Shown one piece after another: positions 31,601-42,954 of a DNA stretch of 64,000 bases. The DNA comes from Diploptera punctata. Its lineage: Eukaryota > Arthropoda > Insecta > Blattodea > Blaberidae. Position numbers and translations under genes: made by a program. Location: positions 1,967,001 to 2,031,000 of the forward strand of contig JASPKZ010003844.1 in NCBI GenBank assembly GCA_030220185.1, given 5' to 3'. How positions within the stretch are numbered: the stretch's first letter is position 1; each line of letters begins with the position of its first letter. The notes beneath the pieces are model-generated. The model was not told where the DNA came from. It searched no databases and saw nothing but the letters and a program-made list of their open reading frames with translations.

Positions 31601-32265
31601 AATGGACAGCTAATGACAAATGAGGGAAATTTTGAGGAAGTGGCTGAATTCAAATACCTAGGAACAATAATCACAAATAGGGATGAGATGCATAAAGAAA
31701 TTAAACATAGGCTCAATTCTGGATATGTGTGCTATTATGCATTGCAGAGACTTTTGATATTCCAACTCCTTTCAAAAAACGTTAAGCTGAAAATATATAT
31801 AACTATTATTCTACCAGTTATATTATATGGGTGCGAAACATGAACTCTTACTTTAAGGGAGGAAATAAGATTACAAGTTTTTGAGAATAAAGTTCTTAGG
31901 AAAATTTTTAGACCAAAGAGAGATGAACAGACAGGTGAATGGAGAAGACTACATAACAATGAACTACATGGTCTTTATAGGAAGCCAGATATAATAAGAA
32001 CAGTTAAGTCTCGTAGACTGCGATGGGCAGGCCATGTTGCGCGTATGGGGAATGAAAGACGTGCATGGAAGCTTCTTGTAGAAAAGCCAGAGGGAAAACG
32101 CCCAGTTGGTATACCAAGAATGAGGTGGGAGAACAACATTAACTATGATTTGAGGGAAGTAGATTATACAGGGAATGATTGGAAAGCATTAGCTCAGGAT
32201 AGGGACGTATGGAGAGCGTATGTCCGCGCGGTCATGAACCTACGGGTTCGATAGTGCCAGTGAGT
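31583..32265 (+). pseudogene. LINE-A RT C-terminal part
   Basis: Reads MTNEGNFEEVAEFKYLGTII, then NRDEMHKEIKHRLNSGYVCY. An in-frame stop follows YGCET (W to stop). After this come REEIRLQVFENKVLRKIFRP-like coding, RTVKSRRLRWAGHVARMGNE and KPEGKRPVGIPRMRWENNIN. The conserved end atagtgccagtgagtaagta follows. No long TTA tail is seen here. Confidence 0.9.
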
Positions 32266-32454
32266 AAGTAAGTAATTTTTGCTCTTCTGTGTTCTGTACC
32301 CTGAAAAACCGTACTTTTGTGTCGTCCGTTGATATTTTTTATCCCATAATTATCAGCAACCTGGCTTAAGATATAGACTGACCACTAATGTAATAAAATG
32401 GAAATAGTGTAGGGAATATAAAAATAATTATTTCACAAAATACTATTATCGGTC

Positions 32455-32900
32455 AGTTATCTCAGATCGTAGCGTCTGAGACTCACATTCGTGAAATCCC
32501 GTATTCAAATCTCTGACGATGAAACTGACTAGTTTTTTCGTGATTTTCCTCCAAAATCATAGTAAATGTTGTACTGGAATTTTATAATTACATTACTTTT
32601 GACCAATAATTGTCATTTTACGATTCATGAAATTAATATAAAACTAATTATCAGTTATATTTACATAAAACAAATGAACAATCGTATACGGGAGATCTTA
32701 AGTTCAAACTCCGTTGTCGATTAATCTAGTTTTTCTCTTGATTTTCCTCAATCGTCCAGACAAATGCTGGGTTCGAATTTCATTATAGTACGAGGCTCTA
32801 TTTCATCATATTCATCTTTCCATAGTACCATAAAAATAATTACAAAACATAATACATAGACGCTCGGCCTATATAAGCCTAGAAGTTGAAAAAAGTATAC
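32455..32900 (+). repeat. SINE-D copies (one and a half)
   Basis: First unit 32455-32600: cgtctgagactcacattcgt, B-box-like cgtattcaaatctctgac and ttcgtgattttcctcc. Second unit about 32690-32900: cttaagttcaaactccgtt, cttgattttcctcaatcgtc, caaatgctgggttcgaattt. Shared motifs with 33783-33990 define the family. Confidence 0.6.
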
Positions 32901-32919
32901 AAATTAGAAAATCATCATC

Positions 32920-33575
32920 ATATTTAAGAATATCTACATCTAAAACAAAAATATTAGCTCTGAAAGGAAAATGTGCAATAAGAACAAAAATAATGATAAA
33001 CAATGTAATTAGCCTATAGACCAAGTTCAGAATTTTAATTATTTGGGATGTCATTTAGGCAATGACAGAAATTTAGATAAACTAAAATACAACGATTCAA
33101 TTATCTGTTTGGCACAATTAAACGCACTTAATTGAATAAGACTAGAAAGGAAACTATTTTGCAGTTTTACAAAGTATTGGCAGTTCCATCTCTTATATGT
33201 CGATGTGAAACCTGGACATTAACAAAGGCAGATAGTAAACAAATACATGCTGCTGAAATGAAGATGTTGAGAGCAATAGCAGGATACCAAAGGACCGATA
33301 AAAAGAAAAACGAAGATATAAGAACACAACTTAATATATTTAATCTCTGTGAAAGAATAGAATATATTATGAAAATGCTTATCTTCAGCACGTATTACGA
33401 ATGAATGAATAGCGCATACCAAGAATAATGTATAATTATAGACCAAAAGGGAGAAGAATGTTGGGAAGACCATTGAAGAGATGGGAAGACCATTGAAGAG
33501 ATGGAAGGACCAATTCGACCTATAATGAGATCGGAACAGACCATTGGGGTTAGTCCTTGTTGTTGATGATGATGA
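32920..33575 (+). pseudogene. LINE-C2-like RT region
   Basis: Starts ISTSKTKILALKGKCAIRTK, then a stop, and the FQNFNYLGCHLG-like block near 33030. The main open part is 33132-33404: ETILQFYKVLAVPSLICRCE, then TWTLTKADSKQIHAAEMKML and AGYQRTDKKKNEDIRTQLNI. A duplicated gatgggaagaccattgaaga occurs at 33460-33500. The ending includes gagatcggaacagaccattg and (GAT)n. Confidence 0.85.
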
Positions 33576-33587
33576 TGATCATCATCA

Positions 33588-33690
33588 ATTGCAGGCATGG
33601 ATTAGGCCATTGGCCTGTTCCGCTTCAGGATAGAAATTGATCCCTCTATCTCTTCTTAGGTCTTCCTGGGTCTCTTGGCCCTGTAGGTCT
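33588..33690 (-). repeat. LINE-C-type 3' tip, opposite orientation
   Basis: Contains ttaggccattggcctgttcc and gcttcaggatagaaattgat, a minus-strand LINE tail. With the preceding copy it forms a tail-to-tail pair meeting at gatgatgatcatcatc. Confidence 0.7.
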
Positions 33691-33782
33691 GTAGTTATTA
33701 GAAAATAATTGTAGTTAACTTGAAGTGAATATTTATTCAAGCTGCATTAACATAATTAATTTATTTTCTTTATCATCGGTGC

Positions 33783-33990
33783 AAACGAGCGAGTTCGCAC
33801 AAGCAGTAGCATTTGAGACATGAATTCGGGAGGTCCCGGGTTCAAACCATGGTGTCGACTAATCTAATGATTTTTTTTCTTTTTGGTTTCTCTCAATCCT
33901 CGAGGTTGGAGTTTCCACATCAAAACTCATTTTATCATATTCACTATTTCATAGTGTAATAAAATATTTCATTAAATAAATAAAAAGACG
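33783..33990 (+). repeat. SINE-D copy with tRNA-like head
   Basis: Head aacgagcgagttcgcacaag ... B-box gggttcaaaccatggt, then gtcgactaatctaatgattt, ctctcaatcctcgagg and ttcatagtgtaataaaatat. It is the clearest copy of this family. Confidence 0.65.
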
Positions 33991-34014
33991 CGTTATGACC
34001 TTATATGTTAAAGT

Positions 34015-34290
34015 GTCTAAGTAAGAATGAAATACATTTGAAGAGTGTGAATTGGTACTTTTATCTTGTTTACAGGAACACGTTTACTCTTCAAATTTCA
34101 CTCAATGGCTACTCTATGTTACCGATCAATCTCATGTTTTTTTTTTGTGGTTTTCATCAGTCGTTAAGGCAACTGCTGACTTGCAATTTCGATACCAGGG
34201 CACATTTGATCAAATTTACCATTTCAAGTATAGAAAGTACAAAATGTACGATCTTACATGCTAAAGCGTCCATAAGAATAAGAAAAAAAA
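34015..34290 (+). repeat. SINE-D-like diverged copy
   Basis: gtggttttcatcagtcgtta and aactgctgacttgcaatttc correspond to gattttcctcaatcgtc / caaatgctgggttcgaattt of the better copies. The head is eroded. Confidence 0.45.
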
Positions 34291-34305
34291 CTTTAAAATT
34301 ATGGT

Positions 34306-34930
34306 TCAACTGCACTTCTACTAGCGCTTGATTCTTCAATTACATTGTTGTAAAGTATAGATCTTCTGTATTTACTGACATTATTTAATATCTTAAACTT
34401 TTTCAAACAATTTTTATGACATTATTACACAATTTTCAAGTATTTATTTACATATACAAATCACAATATTATGACACTGTTAGACAATATTGTGATGCTA
34501 ACTGCTATTTTCTCCACAGAGTAGATTACTTAGTCTACGATTTTTCTATCGCTGTTTTGGGGTTATCGCTGGTTGGGTAAGCGTTAGGGAGTGATAAGTA
34601 AGTGTACACCCATTTAGGCTCAACTGCACTTCTACTAGCGCTTGATTTTTCAGTTATATTGTTGTAAATATAGCTCTTCTTCTGTATTTACTATCATTAT
34701 TTAATATTTTAAACTTTTTCAAACAACTTTTATAACATTATTAGACAATTTTGAAGTATTTATTTAAATATGCAAGTCACAATATGATGACACTATTAGA
34801 CAATATTGTGATCCTAACTGCTATTTTCTCCACAGAGTATATTACTTAGGCTATGGTTTTTCTATCGCTGTTTTCGGTTATCGCTGGTTGGATCAGCGTT
34901 AGGGAGTGATAAGTAAGTGTACACCCATTT
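34306..34930. repeat. Tandem duplication, two units of about 312 bp
   Basis: Units 34306-34619 and 34620-34930 both begin tcaactgcacttctactagc and both contain gctattttctccacagagta and gttagggagtgataagtaag. They differ by point changes and small indels. No coding similarity or terminal repeats seen. Confidence 0.92.
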
Positions 34931-35403
34931 TTAATAAACATTTGGTAATTTTAATATTATTAATATATTTTTTAACATAGATTTGGGGATTTATTGCAAA
35001 TATTGGTCATTTAAATTTCATAGCGACGGATAGTAATCGAGGATGATAATCGATATGTGGTACGATTATGGGTTATCCCTGGCTCTATAAACTCTGGCGA
35101 ATGCGCACTGTTGTTCTATAAGACTTTGAAAATATTTCACGCTAGTTTAAATGCAGTTTTCCCCCCATTTTAATAAACGCTTGGTAATTTTAATATTATT
35201 AACATATTTTTTTAACATAGATTTGGGGATTTATTGCAAATATTGATCATTTAAATGTCATAGCGACGGATAGTAATCGAGGATGATAATCGATATGTGG
35301 TTCGATTGTGGGTTATCGCTGGCTCTATAATCTCTGGCTCATGCGCACTGTTGTTCTATCGGACTTTGAAAATATTTCACGCTAGTTTAAGTGCATTTTT
35401 GCC
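34924..35403. repeat. Tandem duplication, two 240 bp units
   Basis: Units start at 34924 and 35164 (cccatttt..taataaac). Both contain tagcgacggatagtaatcga, ggatgataatcgatatgtgg and atgcgcactgttgttctat. They overlap the end of the 312 bp pair by the acccattt motif. Function unknown. Confidence 0.92.
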
Positions 35404-36063
35404 AAAATGATCGTGTAGATGCTAATATTTTGCTCCCAGGCAAATATTGACTATTACTAAATAGTTATGAGCTGTGTGTCCTATTTAGGTTTAAACGTGT
35501 TTACATTAAACGTGTATTGATATCAGGTTCATTACAACTGTTATGTCGTTAGCAGATGCAGACATTGAAATATGATTATTACATAGCTTACTGATGTTTA
35601 TGTGTCTGTTGTTGAAAGCACATAGAAAGTGCGACACCCACGCCGTTTTATAAGGCAGGCTAATGAGACCATTCATACACTATCCACCCTCATACAATTC
35701 AATTGCTGATTTCTTCTATCTCCAGATTTAACTCGACCTTGGCACTGGGTTATTATATTCCAATGCGACCGAGTTCAAGAGGAAAGTTTACAGAGTCAAC
35801 GGACAGAAAACACACAAATCAAAACTTAAGGAAACGCTTTAAAATCTGATTTTGTTATCGAGAGTTCTCGGTATTATCATATAGAATGTGAATCATACAA
35901 AGAGGTAAGTACAAATAGTTATTTTATATAATTTTCTTTTGCCATAAATAAAAATATTGTTTCACCAATATTTGAAATAGTTTAGTATTAATGTAGAGTT
36001 GTTTACAATCATTAATGAAATTCGTGATAAAATTCAGTTGAGGTATTATTCATAAAATTAAAA
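35404..36063. other. Unassigned
   Basis: Nothing recognised between the tandem duplications and the Helitron. Confidence 0.3.
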
Positions 36064-36564
36064 TCTTAATATATAAAAATTTCGTGTCACGTTGTTTGTC
36101 CGCGATGGAATCCTAAACTACTGAACCGATTTTAATAAAATTTTGCACACTTGTGTGCAGTTTGATCCAACTTGAGACTTAGGGTAGATTATAACTAAAT
36201 TTATAGTCGCATTATTTTTTATTGCAAATTATGTGTTTATTATTTAACAAACAGTTATAATTATCTGTGAGTTCCATACGATTCTAACAGATGGCGGTGT
36301 AAGGTAATTTGGTAAGATAATTGGTTTATTATTTAACAAAGAGAGATCCAGATGGCTGTGCTTTTTGTTGCAACAGCGAATTTCAATTGAATTACAAATA
36401 TTGATTATTTAATAATTTTAGCGTGTTCAGTGTTTATTTTATTTTCAATATTATTAATTTCGTGTGTAAGTATTAGCTTTAAGCAATCTGGCTGAAAGAC
36501 AGCAACTTAATTTAAATTATTAACATATACCTTAGCTACAGCAACGCGTGGCCGGGACTTCTAG
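36064..36564 (+). mobile_element. Non-autonomous Helitron, second type
   Basis: Begins TC after A (tcttaatatataaaaatttc), with cgtgtcacgttgtttgtccg and ctactgaaccgattttaat, a typical insect Helitron left end. It ends gcaacgcgtggccgggactt then ctag at 36561-36564 before T. The interior is AT-rich and non-coding. It is not closely related to the 7552/25710/39908 group. Confidence 0.85.
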
Positions 36565-36627
36565 TTAGAATATAAAATTATAAAATTGTTACCTAATAGG
36601 TCTGTCTCCTCAACTTTATAAACGATT

Positions 36628-36672
36628 AATCCTCTGTAGGCCTTTCGGGTGTAGTCCCATCATCAGCAGAAA
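36628..36672 (-). ncRNA. Second hammerhead-ribozyme-like motif
   Basis: On the minus strand: TTTCTG (stem I), CTGATGA box, bulged T, stem II GGG/CCC with ACTACA loop, GAAA, palindromic stem III (AGGCCT), cleavage triplet CTA, then CAGAGG closing stem I by about six pairs. Bulge, box spacing and loopless stem III mirror the 24630 motif. The surrounding repeat is not identified. Confidence 0.5.
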
Positions 36673-36823
36673 GAGCAGGGGATAGGTCTGTATCTACTGA
36701 TTCTGAATGCAATACTGGTAACTTGTACTTTCATGATAAAATACCTCTTCCTCTTACAGAAATTAAAATAACTGTTAGGAGTACATAGTTTGAATTGAAT
36801 GGGGGAGTGAATCTAGCAGAAAA

Positions 36824-36855
<32 letters not shown>

Positions 36856-37534
36856 CTGCAGCATGGCGACAAAATAATAGTACTATAAATTGAAAACATA
36901 AATACTAGCCACTGATTATACAGACTCTTTGTATTATTATGCTTTATAAAATTCAAATACTGTTTGAACCACGATGAAGTTAAATTGTAACGGACGTGGA
37001 GTTAATTTATTGTCAGCAGATGGATTATATATTCACATTATCATGGTTAACAATTATTCAAATACGGCGATATTAAAGTAAAAAGCTGTATATTTGTAGA
37101 TAAAGTCCTATGTCTCTATAATCCACAAAATTTCTCAGAACATCTGATGATTAGGTGTAGCTTAAACATTATATAATGTTTGTACTTGTTTACGAGCAAA
37201 TATTTGCTTCAAATATTCAAGCTTATCTAGCTTTAATAAAACTCTTTTGGTGCACAACTCAGACATTTGTAAACACAAAAAATAAAGCAGGGTTTATAAA
37301 AGTAGAACTGTGTGCCTATTTACACGTTATTTACTTTTTACAAGCTATTAATATGTAACACAAAAACTGTATGTTTCAATACGAATGCCTTTGTCATACA
37401 ATGAAGAGTAGATTTATTTATCCATTTAAAAATAACTAAAAGAGAATAGACGTTTAACAAAAATGAAGTAAATTTGTAGTAAGTAGCAGAACAATAATTA
37501 TAAATAGGCATAAAGTGCAGAAATAAATTAAAGA
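36673..37534. other. Unassigned, with one (TA)n run
   Basis: A TA microsatellite lies at 36831-36855. Otherwise AT-rich without recognisable features. Confidence 0.35.
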
Positions 37535-38655
37535 TAGGCTCAATTCTAGAAACGCATGTTATTATGCATTACAGAGCTTGCCATCTCGTCTTCTCTAAAA
37601 AAAAAGGAACTAAAAATATATAAAACGGTTATTCATCCAGTTATATTCAGTGGATTACGAAACGTGATCTCTAACTTTAAGAGAGAAGAAAAGCTAACGG
37701 GTATTTTAGAATAAAGTGGTCAGGAAAAGAGAGAGAGAAAGAGAGAGAGAGAAAGAGAAAAAGAGAAAGAGAGAGAGAGAAAGAGAGAGAGGGGGACAAA
37801 GAGAGAGAGAGAAAGAGAGCTCTCACAGAAAGATAGATAAAGAAAAGAGAGAGCACAGAGAGACAAGAAAAGAAAGATAGACAAACCCCCTCTCTCTCTC
37901 CCCTCTCTCCCTCCCGCTCTCTCCTCGCCGCCCTCTCCGCTCTCCCTCCTCCCTCTCTCCCTCCCTCTCGCTCTCGCCCGCCCGCTCTCTTCTCCCTCCC
38001 TCTTCTCTCTCTCCCTCCCTCTCTCCTCTCCCTCCCTCTCTCTCTCCTCCCCCCTCTCTCGCTCTCCCCTTCTCTCTTCCCTCTCTCTCCCTCCCTCTCC
38101 TCCCTCTCCCTCTCTCTCTCTCCCCCTCTCGCCCTCTCTCTCTCCTCTCTCTCCCTCCCTCTCTCTCTCCCTCTCCCTCTCCCTCCCCTCTCCCTCCCCT
38201 CCCCCTCTCTCCCTCTCCCTCTCCCTCTCTCTCTCCCCCTCTCTCTCCCTCTCTCTCTCCCTCTCTCTCTCTCCTCTCTCCTCTCTCCCTCCCTTTCTCC
38301 CCCTCCTTTCTCTCCCTCTTTACTCCCTCTCTACCTCCCTCTCTCTCTCTCCCTCTCTTCCCCTCAAATAATGTAAACTATATAAAAGTGAGATACATAA
38401 TAATTATGGAGTTAACAAGAAGAGTTAAATTTCTTTGCCAAGAAAAGTGGAACGAATAAGTAATGAAAGAGGGGCATGGAAACTCCTTGCAGGAAACCCA
38501 GAGAAAATGTACCTATTGTGTAGGCCAAGAATGAGGATGGAGAACAATACTAAACATAATTTGAGCGAGAGAAATAATTACAGGAATGACTGAAAAACAT
38601 TAGATCAGGACAGGAATGTATGGAGAGCCTATGACAGCTGTATACATCGGATTAG
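37535..38655 (+). pseudogene. LINE-A C-terminal region split by a purine/pyrimidine tract
   Basis: The left part (37535-37725) has the gataggctcaattctag, ttattatgcattacagag and ttacgaaacgtgatctctaa blocks of LINE-A. The right part (38370-38655) has ggggcatggaaactccttgc, caagaatgaggatggagaac and a tail ending tagtgtcagtgaatta. Between them, where LINE-A has a short purine-rich stretch, is about 640 bp of GA then CT repeats. All frames are destroyed. Confidence 0.8.
37726..38365. repeat. (GA)n tract switching to a (CT)n-rich tract
   Basis: From 37726 to about 37885 the plus strand is almost all purine (GAGA/AAAG). From about 37886 to 38365 it is almost all pyrimidine (CTCTCCCT). The switch is at agatagacaaaccccc. 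The CT part is richer in CC than the GA part is in GG, so the halves are not perfect inverse copies. Confidence 0.95.
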
Positions 38656-39006
38656 TGTCAGTGAATTATAGTGTAGTTTTTATATTAAAAAATATGTAAT
38701 AAACTCTTTAGGTTATTTATCTATAACTGTTTTAGGTTAAGTATTTCCATAGTGATATCATAGTTGAAGGACATTTTCTGACTATGAATAACTTCAGTTT
38801 AGATATGGTATGGAAATTTAAATATTTTCAACCAGAGTAGATTTTCCTGTGTCATAAAAAAATAATGTGTTGCATTCATTCATGACTACCGAGCTAACAC
38901 CTCTGCCGTGAATGCAGGCTTCACGTAAAACGCATGTGGCGAAGAAGTTGCTTATGACGTAAAAGTGACGGATCAAACGTTTTCTACTTTCATTGACAGA
39001 ATTAAA

Positions 39007-39007
<1 letters not shown>
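38656..39007. other. Unassigned
   Basis: Nothing recognised. It leads into a TA/GT microsatellite. Confidence 0.3.
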
Positions 39008-39072
<65 letters not shown>

Positions 39073-39073
39073 T

Positions 39074-39122
<49 letters not shown>

Positions 39123-39137
39123 TGTGTGTGTGTGTAA
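39008..39137. repeat. (TA)n(GT)n microsatellite
   Basis: A short TA run then about 110 bp GT with two GG interruptions. It produces Cys/Val and Thr/His open frames that are not genes. Confidence 0.97.
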
Positions 39138-39563
39138 CAATACAGAGAACATTCAAAAATAAAATTAGAAAAGAAACCAAGATAAAAATGTATAATGTTA
39201 TGGCGGTTCCCACAATATTGTATGGATGTGAAACTTGCGCTCCAGTGAAAAGACAGAAGGATAGAATACAGACGGCAGAGATGCGGTTCCTAAGACAAGT
39301 AAAAGGATGTACAAGACTTGATAGAATAAGAAATGAGGATATAAGAGAAGAATTGAAAGTACAGACTTTATTGGATAAAGTCACGAATTACAGACAGAAA
39401 TGGATTGATCACATGGATGGAATGAGTAAGGAGTGATATCCATTGTTAGCAAGAAATTATCAAGCAAGAGGAAGGCGTGATGTTGGAAGACCTAGAAGAC
39501 GTTGGGCTGATGCATTTTGAAGTCGGAACGGGCAATTGCCTAATCCCTGGAGTGATGACGATG
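39138..39563 (+). pseudogene. LINE-C2 RT C-terminus
   Basis: Coding from 39138 reads TIQRTFKNKIRKETKIKMYN, then VMAVPTILYGCETCAPVKRQ, AEMRFLRQVKGCTRLDRIRN and LLDKVTNYRQKWIDHMDGM, then an early stop after SKE at 39436. The remaining blocks (gaggaaggcgtgatgttgga, gaagtcggaacgggcaattg) follow in the same order as in 22187-22650. An endonuclease and catalytic core are absent. The upstream GT tract marks the truncation point. Confidence 0.88.
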
Positions 39564-39592
39564 ATGATATATATATATATATATATATATAG
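39564..39592. repeat. (TA)n microsatellite after LINE-C2 tail
   Basis: TA repeat immediately following gatgacgatgatgat. Confidence 0.9.
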
Positions 39593-39755
39593 TATATAGA
39601 ATATAATTTTTTTTCTTAAAACTCTTAAAAATAATTTTAACGAAGAATTTAGTTATACTGGAATATCTTTCTCTGCATTGGAGGAAATAATTAAATTAAA
39701 GCTTCACTTATTTTTTCTTCCTCTTCATTTCAGTTTAACCTTTCAGCTTTTTATA

Positions 39756-39895
39756 TGCGACACGCAACCCGGTCCTTACAACTGCACGATCTACCGGGAG
39801 AGGATTTTAAATGTGGATCATCGCATACTTTTTTGAGCACACAAGGGCAGGGAGGCCTCCCCGAATAATTGAGCTTTTTCTGTTACCAATTATCA
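39756..39895 (-). repeat. SINE-A tail variant B
   Basis: Minus-strand match: gggaggcctcccc, cgggagaggattttaaatg and acgcaacccggtccttacaa correspond to the variant-B tail. Confidence 0.7.
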
Positions 39896-39907
39896 AAATA
39901 TTACGTA

Positions 39908-40785
39908 CTAGCTAATATCCGGTGTGCGCTGCTACGCCTATATAAATGAAAATTACTGTGCTTTTATGTTTATTTGAATGAGTAAGAGGAAAAAAATTAT
40001 AAATTTATATTTTATATACTCCGTGCTGATTGCGTTGCCCGGGAATCTACTTATCCCAAGCTTCTTGACATAAATGAGCGCAAATACAAAAAAAATGTTT
40101 CGATACCCTGTGCTGTTTACCCGCCGTTGTCCGGGAATCTACTTATCCCGTTTTTCTTGTCATAAATGAGCCGAAAGACAAAAAGTAATGAACTTCTTAC
40201 GATTAGTTGAATAAGTAAAATGAAAAATAATTATAAATGTACATCGTAATTATTTAAAGATTCCCCGTGCTGATTATCCGGTGTTGCCCGGGAATCTACA
40301 TATTTCGATCTTCTTGGCATAAATGAGCTAAAAAAATCGTTATTGTGAGTTATCCATAAAAGAATACCCGCCATGTGCTGCTGCGCTTGCACATGATACT
40401 ACATACACTTGTCTAGATCTTCTTGGCATCAATGAAAGACAAAAATGGTTATTGAGAGTTATCCATAAGAGATAAACAGATGCTGTCGCGGACGTTTTTG
40501 TAGAGCTTTTTGAGATATTCAATTCTGTGTACATTAATGTTGTGTATTTGTTACGGTTTAGGCAGCGTAAGCCATTTAAGCGTCCAAAGATCTACTTTTT
40601 TCACGTTTTCCACTACAAAGGGCGATTATTAAGGATGAAGGAGTTGAGTATCATAACTCTCTTATAGCCTATGTTCATCCCGAGAATCTCCCGAACATTT
40701 TGAAAAAAGCCCCATCACAATCGGATCAACGGTATGGCCGCGCATGAAGTACGAACAAACAAACATTCATTTTTATATATTACAT
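39908..40785 (-). mobile_element. Non-autonomous Helitron, copy 3, with internal repeats
   Basis: The minus-strand 3' end is ccggatattagctag before T (39908-39911). The left end near 40785 has tataaaaatgaatgtttgtt and accgttgatccgattgtgat. It shares gcttacgctgcctaaacc-type sequence with copies 1 and 2. Four related modules with ttcttg(g/a)cat(a/c)aatga occur near 40062, 40165, 40311 and 40421, three of them with cc(g/c)ggaatcta, making it longer (about 880 bp). Confidence 0.82.
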
Positions 40786-40800
40786 AATAATAAAAATAAT

Positions 40801-41180
40801 ATCTTCTTCTTCTTCTACTACAAGGTTTAGGCTATGCAGCCTGTTCCGGCGAAGTTAAAAGTGGAGTCCATCTTCTATGTGGTCGGCCAACATCTCTTGT
40901 TCCTCTGGGATTATACAGGAAGGTTCTTTTTGGTATTCTTTCGTTGTTCATTCTCATTAAGTGTTCTGTCCATTTCTTATTATTTTCGCTGATTTTATCT
41001 TCAATTTTATATATATTTAATTATTCTCGTATAGTTTCATTCCTTATTCTATCCGCTCTTGTGCATCCTTTCACATTACGTAAAAACTGCATTTCTGCAG
41101 TCTGTATCCTGCTTTTATCCCTTGATTTCATTATCCAATTTTCACTTCCATACAACAACAAAGGAACAGCCATTGTTCTA
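40801..41180 (-). pseudogene. LINE-C-type RT C-terminus
   Basis: The minus strand gives DNEIKGIKAGYRLQKCSFYV-like coding (QTAEMQFLRNVKGCTRADRI is evident near 41040-41110), then ENKKWTEHLMRMNNE and GRPHRR-like segments, and gccggaacaggctgcatagc with a GAAGAAG end. Several frame breaks. Confidence 0.8.
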
Positions 41181-41239
41181 GTAACAAAAATAGCAGTCAT
41201 AAGAATAAAAATAACATCAATAGAGTGTTCCCACTACAG

Positions 41240-41490
41240 ACCTTAGAAAGCCTTCAAGAGGTAATATAGGAGTTTAAAGCTCCCACATTTTCTAGACAAT
41301 TGACACGAGATGTCTGCCGGTTTTTCAGCCCTGCGTAATGACGCCTTCAATCACAGAACTTACGTCATATATTCATTTCCGTTAGAACCTAAGTCGACTT
41401 CTAGATCTATCAACATTTTAGGCCAAATTAAGAATTATAGCCCCATTGGGAATCGAACCTATGGCTTTTTGCTTTGTAGTATATTCCTGT
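41240..41490 (-). repeat. Possible tRNA-derived SINE, single copy
   Basis: At the right end on the minus strand is a B-box (taggttcgattcccaatg) preceded by a degenerate A-box region, with a 200 bp unrelated body. No second copy in this window. Confidence 0.4.
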
Positions 41491-41830
41491 AACAGCGACG
41501 ACAATAACATTAGTAATATAATACAAGTACAATAAATAAAGTACCATATTTAATAAATTTTACGAATTTGAACATATGGAAAAGGTCCTGCAAACAGTTT
41601 AAATTCATCAAACCACTGGAATAATTAAAATAACAATAGTAATATTGTAGTTACTTTAGGAGGAAGAGATCCGTGGGAGCCTTCTATCGAACTCGATTTC
41701 TGACTACACCTTTGATCTCATCCCAGAACCTTGCTATCCTACTTACGTCATCATGCATATTTCATCTCCAAGAACCACGCTGTTTATATATGGGCGTATA
41801 ATATATTGAAAAAATATAATACGTAATACA

Positions 41831-41835
<5 letters not shown>

Positions 41836-41886
<51 letters not shown>
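41836..41886. repeat. (AAT)n microsatellite
   Basis: About 50 bp uninterrupted. Confidence 0.95.
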
Positions 41887-41887
<1 letters not shown>

Positions 41888-42649
41888 ATTCTGATCAATT
41901 CATATGGCGTTATTTCTTCTCTGCAGTTCTAGAAACAGTACTGTATTCATGTCTTCTATCTGTTGCTCCCCATACTTTGTACTGAGTGTGGACTCGATTT
42001 AGCCACAAAAATATTCAAGTCTCAAAATTGATTTTAAAAATCTAAAAAAGAACTAAATGATTAATAAATGATAGTTAAAGTAATATGGATATGAATATAT
42101 GATAATATGAAAAATTAGTATTCAGTGAAACTACACGGGGCAAATGAACATACCAAAAATTCATACACAGCATTTCGGTACACACTCGAAAACCAATGGC
42201 ACGATACAGTCTAAAGATGTTCTAGCGTCTCAAAATAAAATGCATGCAAAAATTCTAAACTTACTAATTACCATCAAAGGATACTGTAATGAAAATTTTC
42301 ATATCTAACTATAATTGTATAAAAACCCAAGTTGTCTTAATGAGGAATAATAATGAAACACAAATGGAAGGAATATTTCTTGCAACATTATATAAACGTC
42401 TAGAAGCGTTATTAAAAGAATGAAAAATGTACTTATTATTCTAGTATTATATTGCGTTATTCCTGTTTACATTATCTTGGGTTATACACGTCATTAATTT
42501 TTTTAAAATTTGGTAGAAGTCCTTGTCGTGCAATATATTTCATCGTTTAATTAATGAATTTTTTATATGAATTTTTTTTTCTCTTTTTCGTTTACACTGT
42601 TTTTCCTTCCTGTTTTTACCCTTTTGTTAACCTTCTTTTATTCTCACAT
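41887..42649. other. AT-rich, nothing recognised
   Basis: No features supported. Confidence 0.35.
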
Positions 42650-42775
42650 ATAGACATAATGACACCCAGACCCAAGGTGGAAATTTAAAACACCCTACCC
42701 CGCCGTGAATCGAACCCGGGTCGCCGTAATGGAAGGTAGGGACTCTACAAACTGCGCCACGGCGACGATCTCTTA
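42650..42775 (-). repeat. SINE-C copy
   Basis: The minus-strand head is cgtcgccgtggcgcagtttg, with tagagtccctaccttcc and B-box cccgggttcgattcacgg, followed by ggcggggtagggtgttttaa and caccttgggtctgggtgtca. It matches the dated copy at 51251-51397. Confidence 0.85.
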
Positions 42776-42954
42776 AATGAATACAAATATTAATTTCGCT
42801 CCATGTCACTATATAGTTCAGTTATCACTACAACCCGAATTTACGATAGGCATCTGTGGAATATTGCTTTTTATACTCGCCTCTGGTTTCTAATGTCTTG
42901 AGTTCAAACCGGAACAATCTTATTTTTTATTATTTAACAGGTTTTTAATATATA

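Noticed and set aside
34005..34331. 108-codon frame as a host exon
   Set aside because: It covers a diverged SINE-D and runs into the tandem duplication; no recognisable domain.
38818..39384. 188-codon minus-strand frame with Thr-His repeats
   Set aside because: Antisense of LINE-C2 plus the GT microsatellite.
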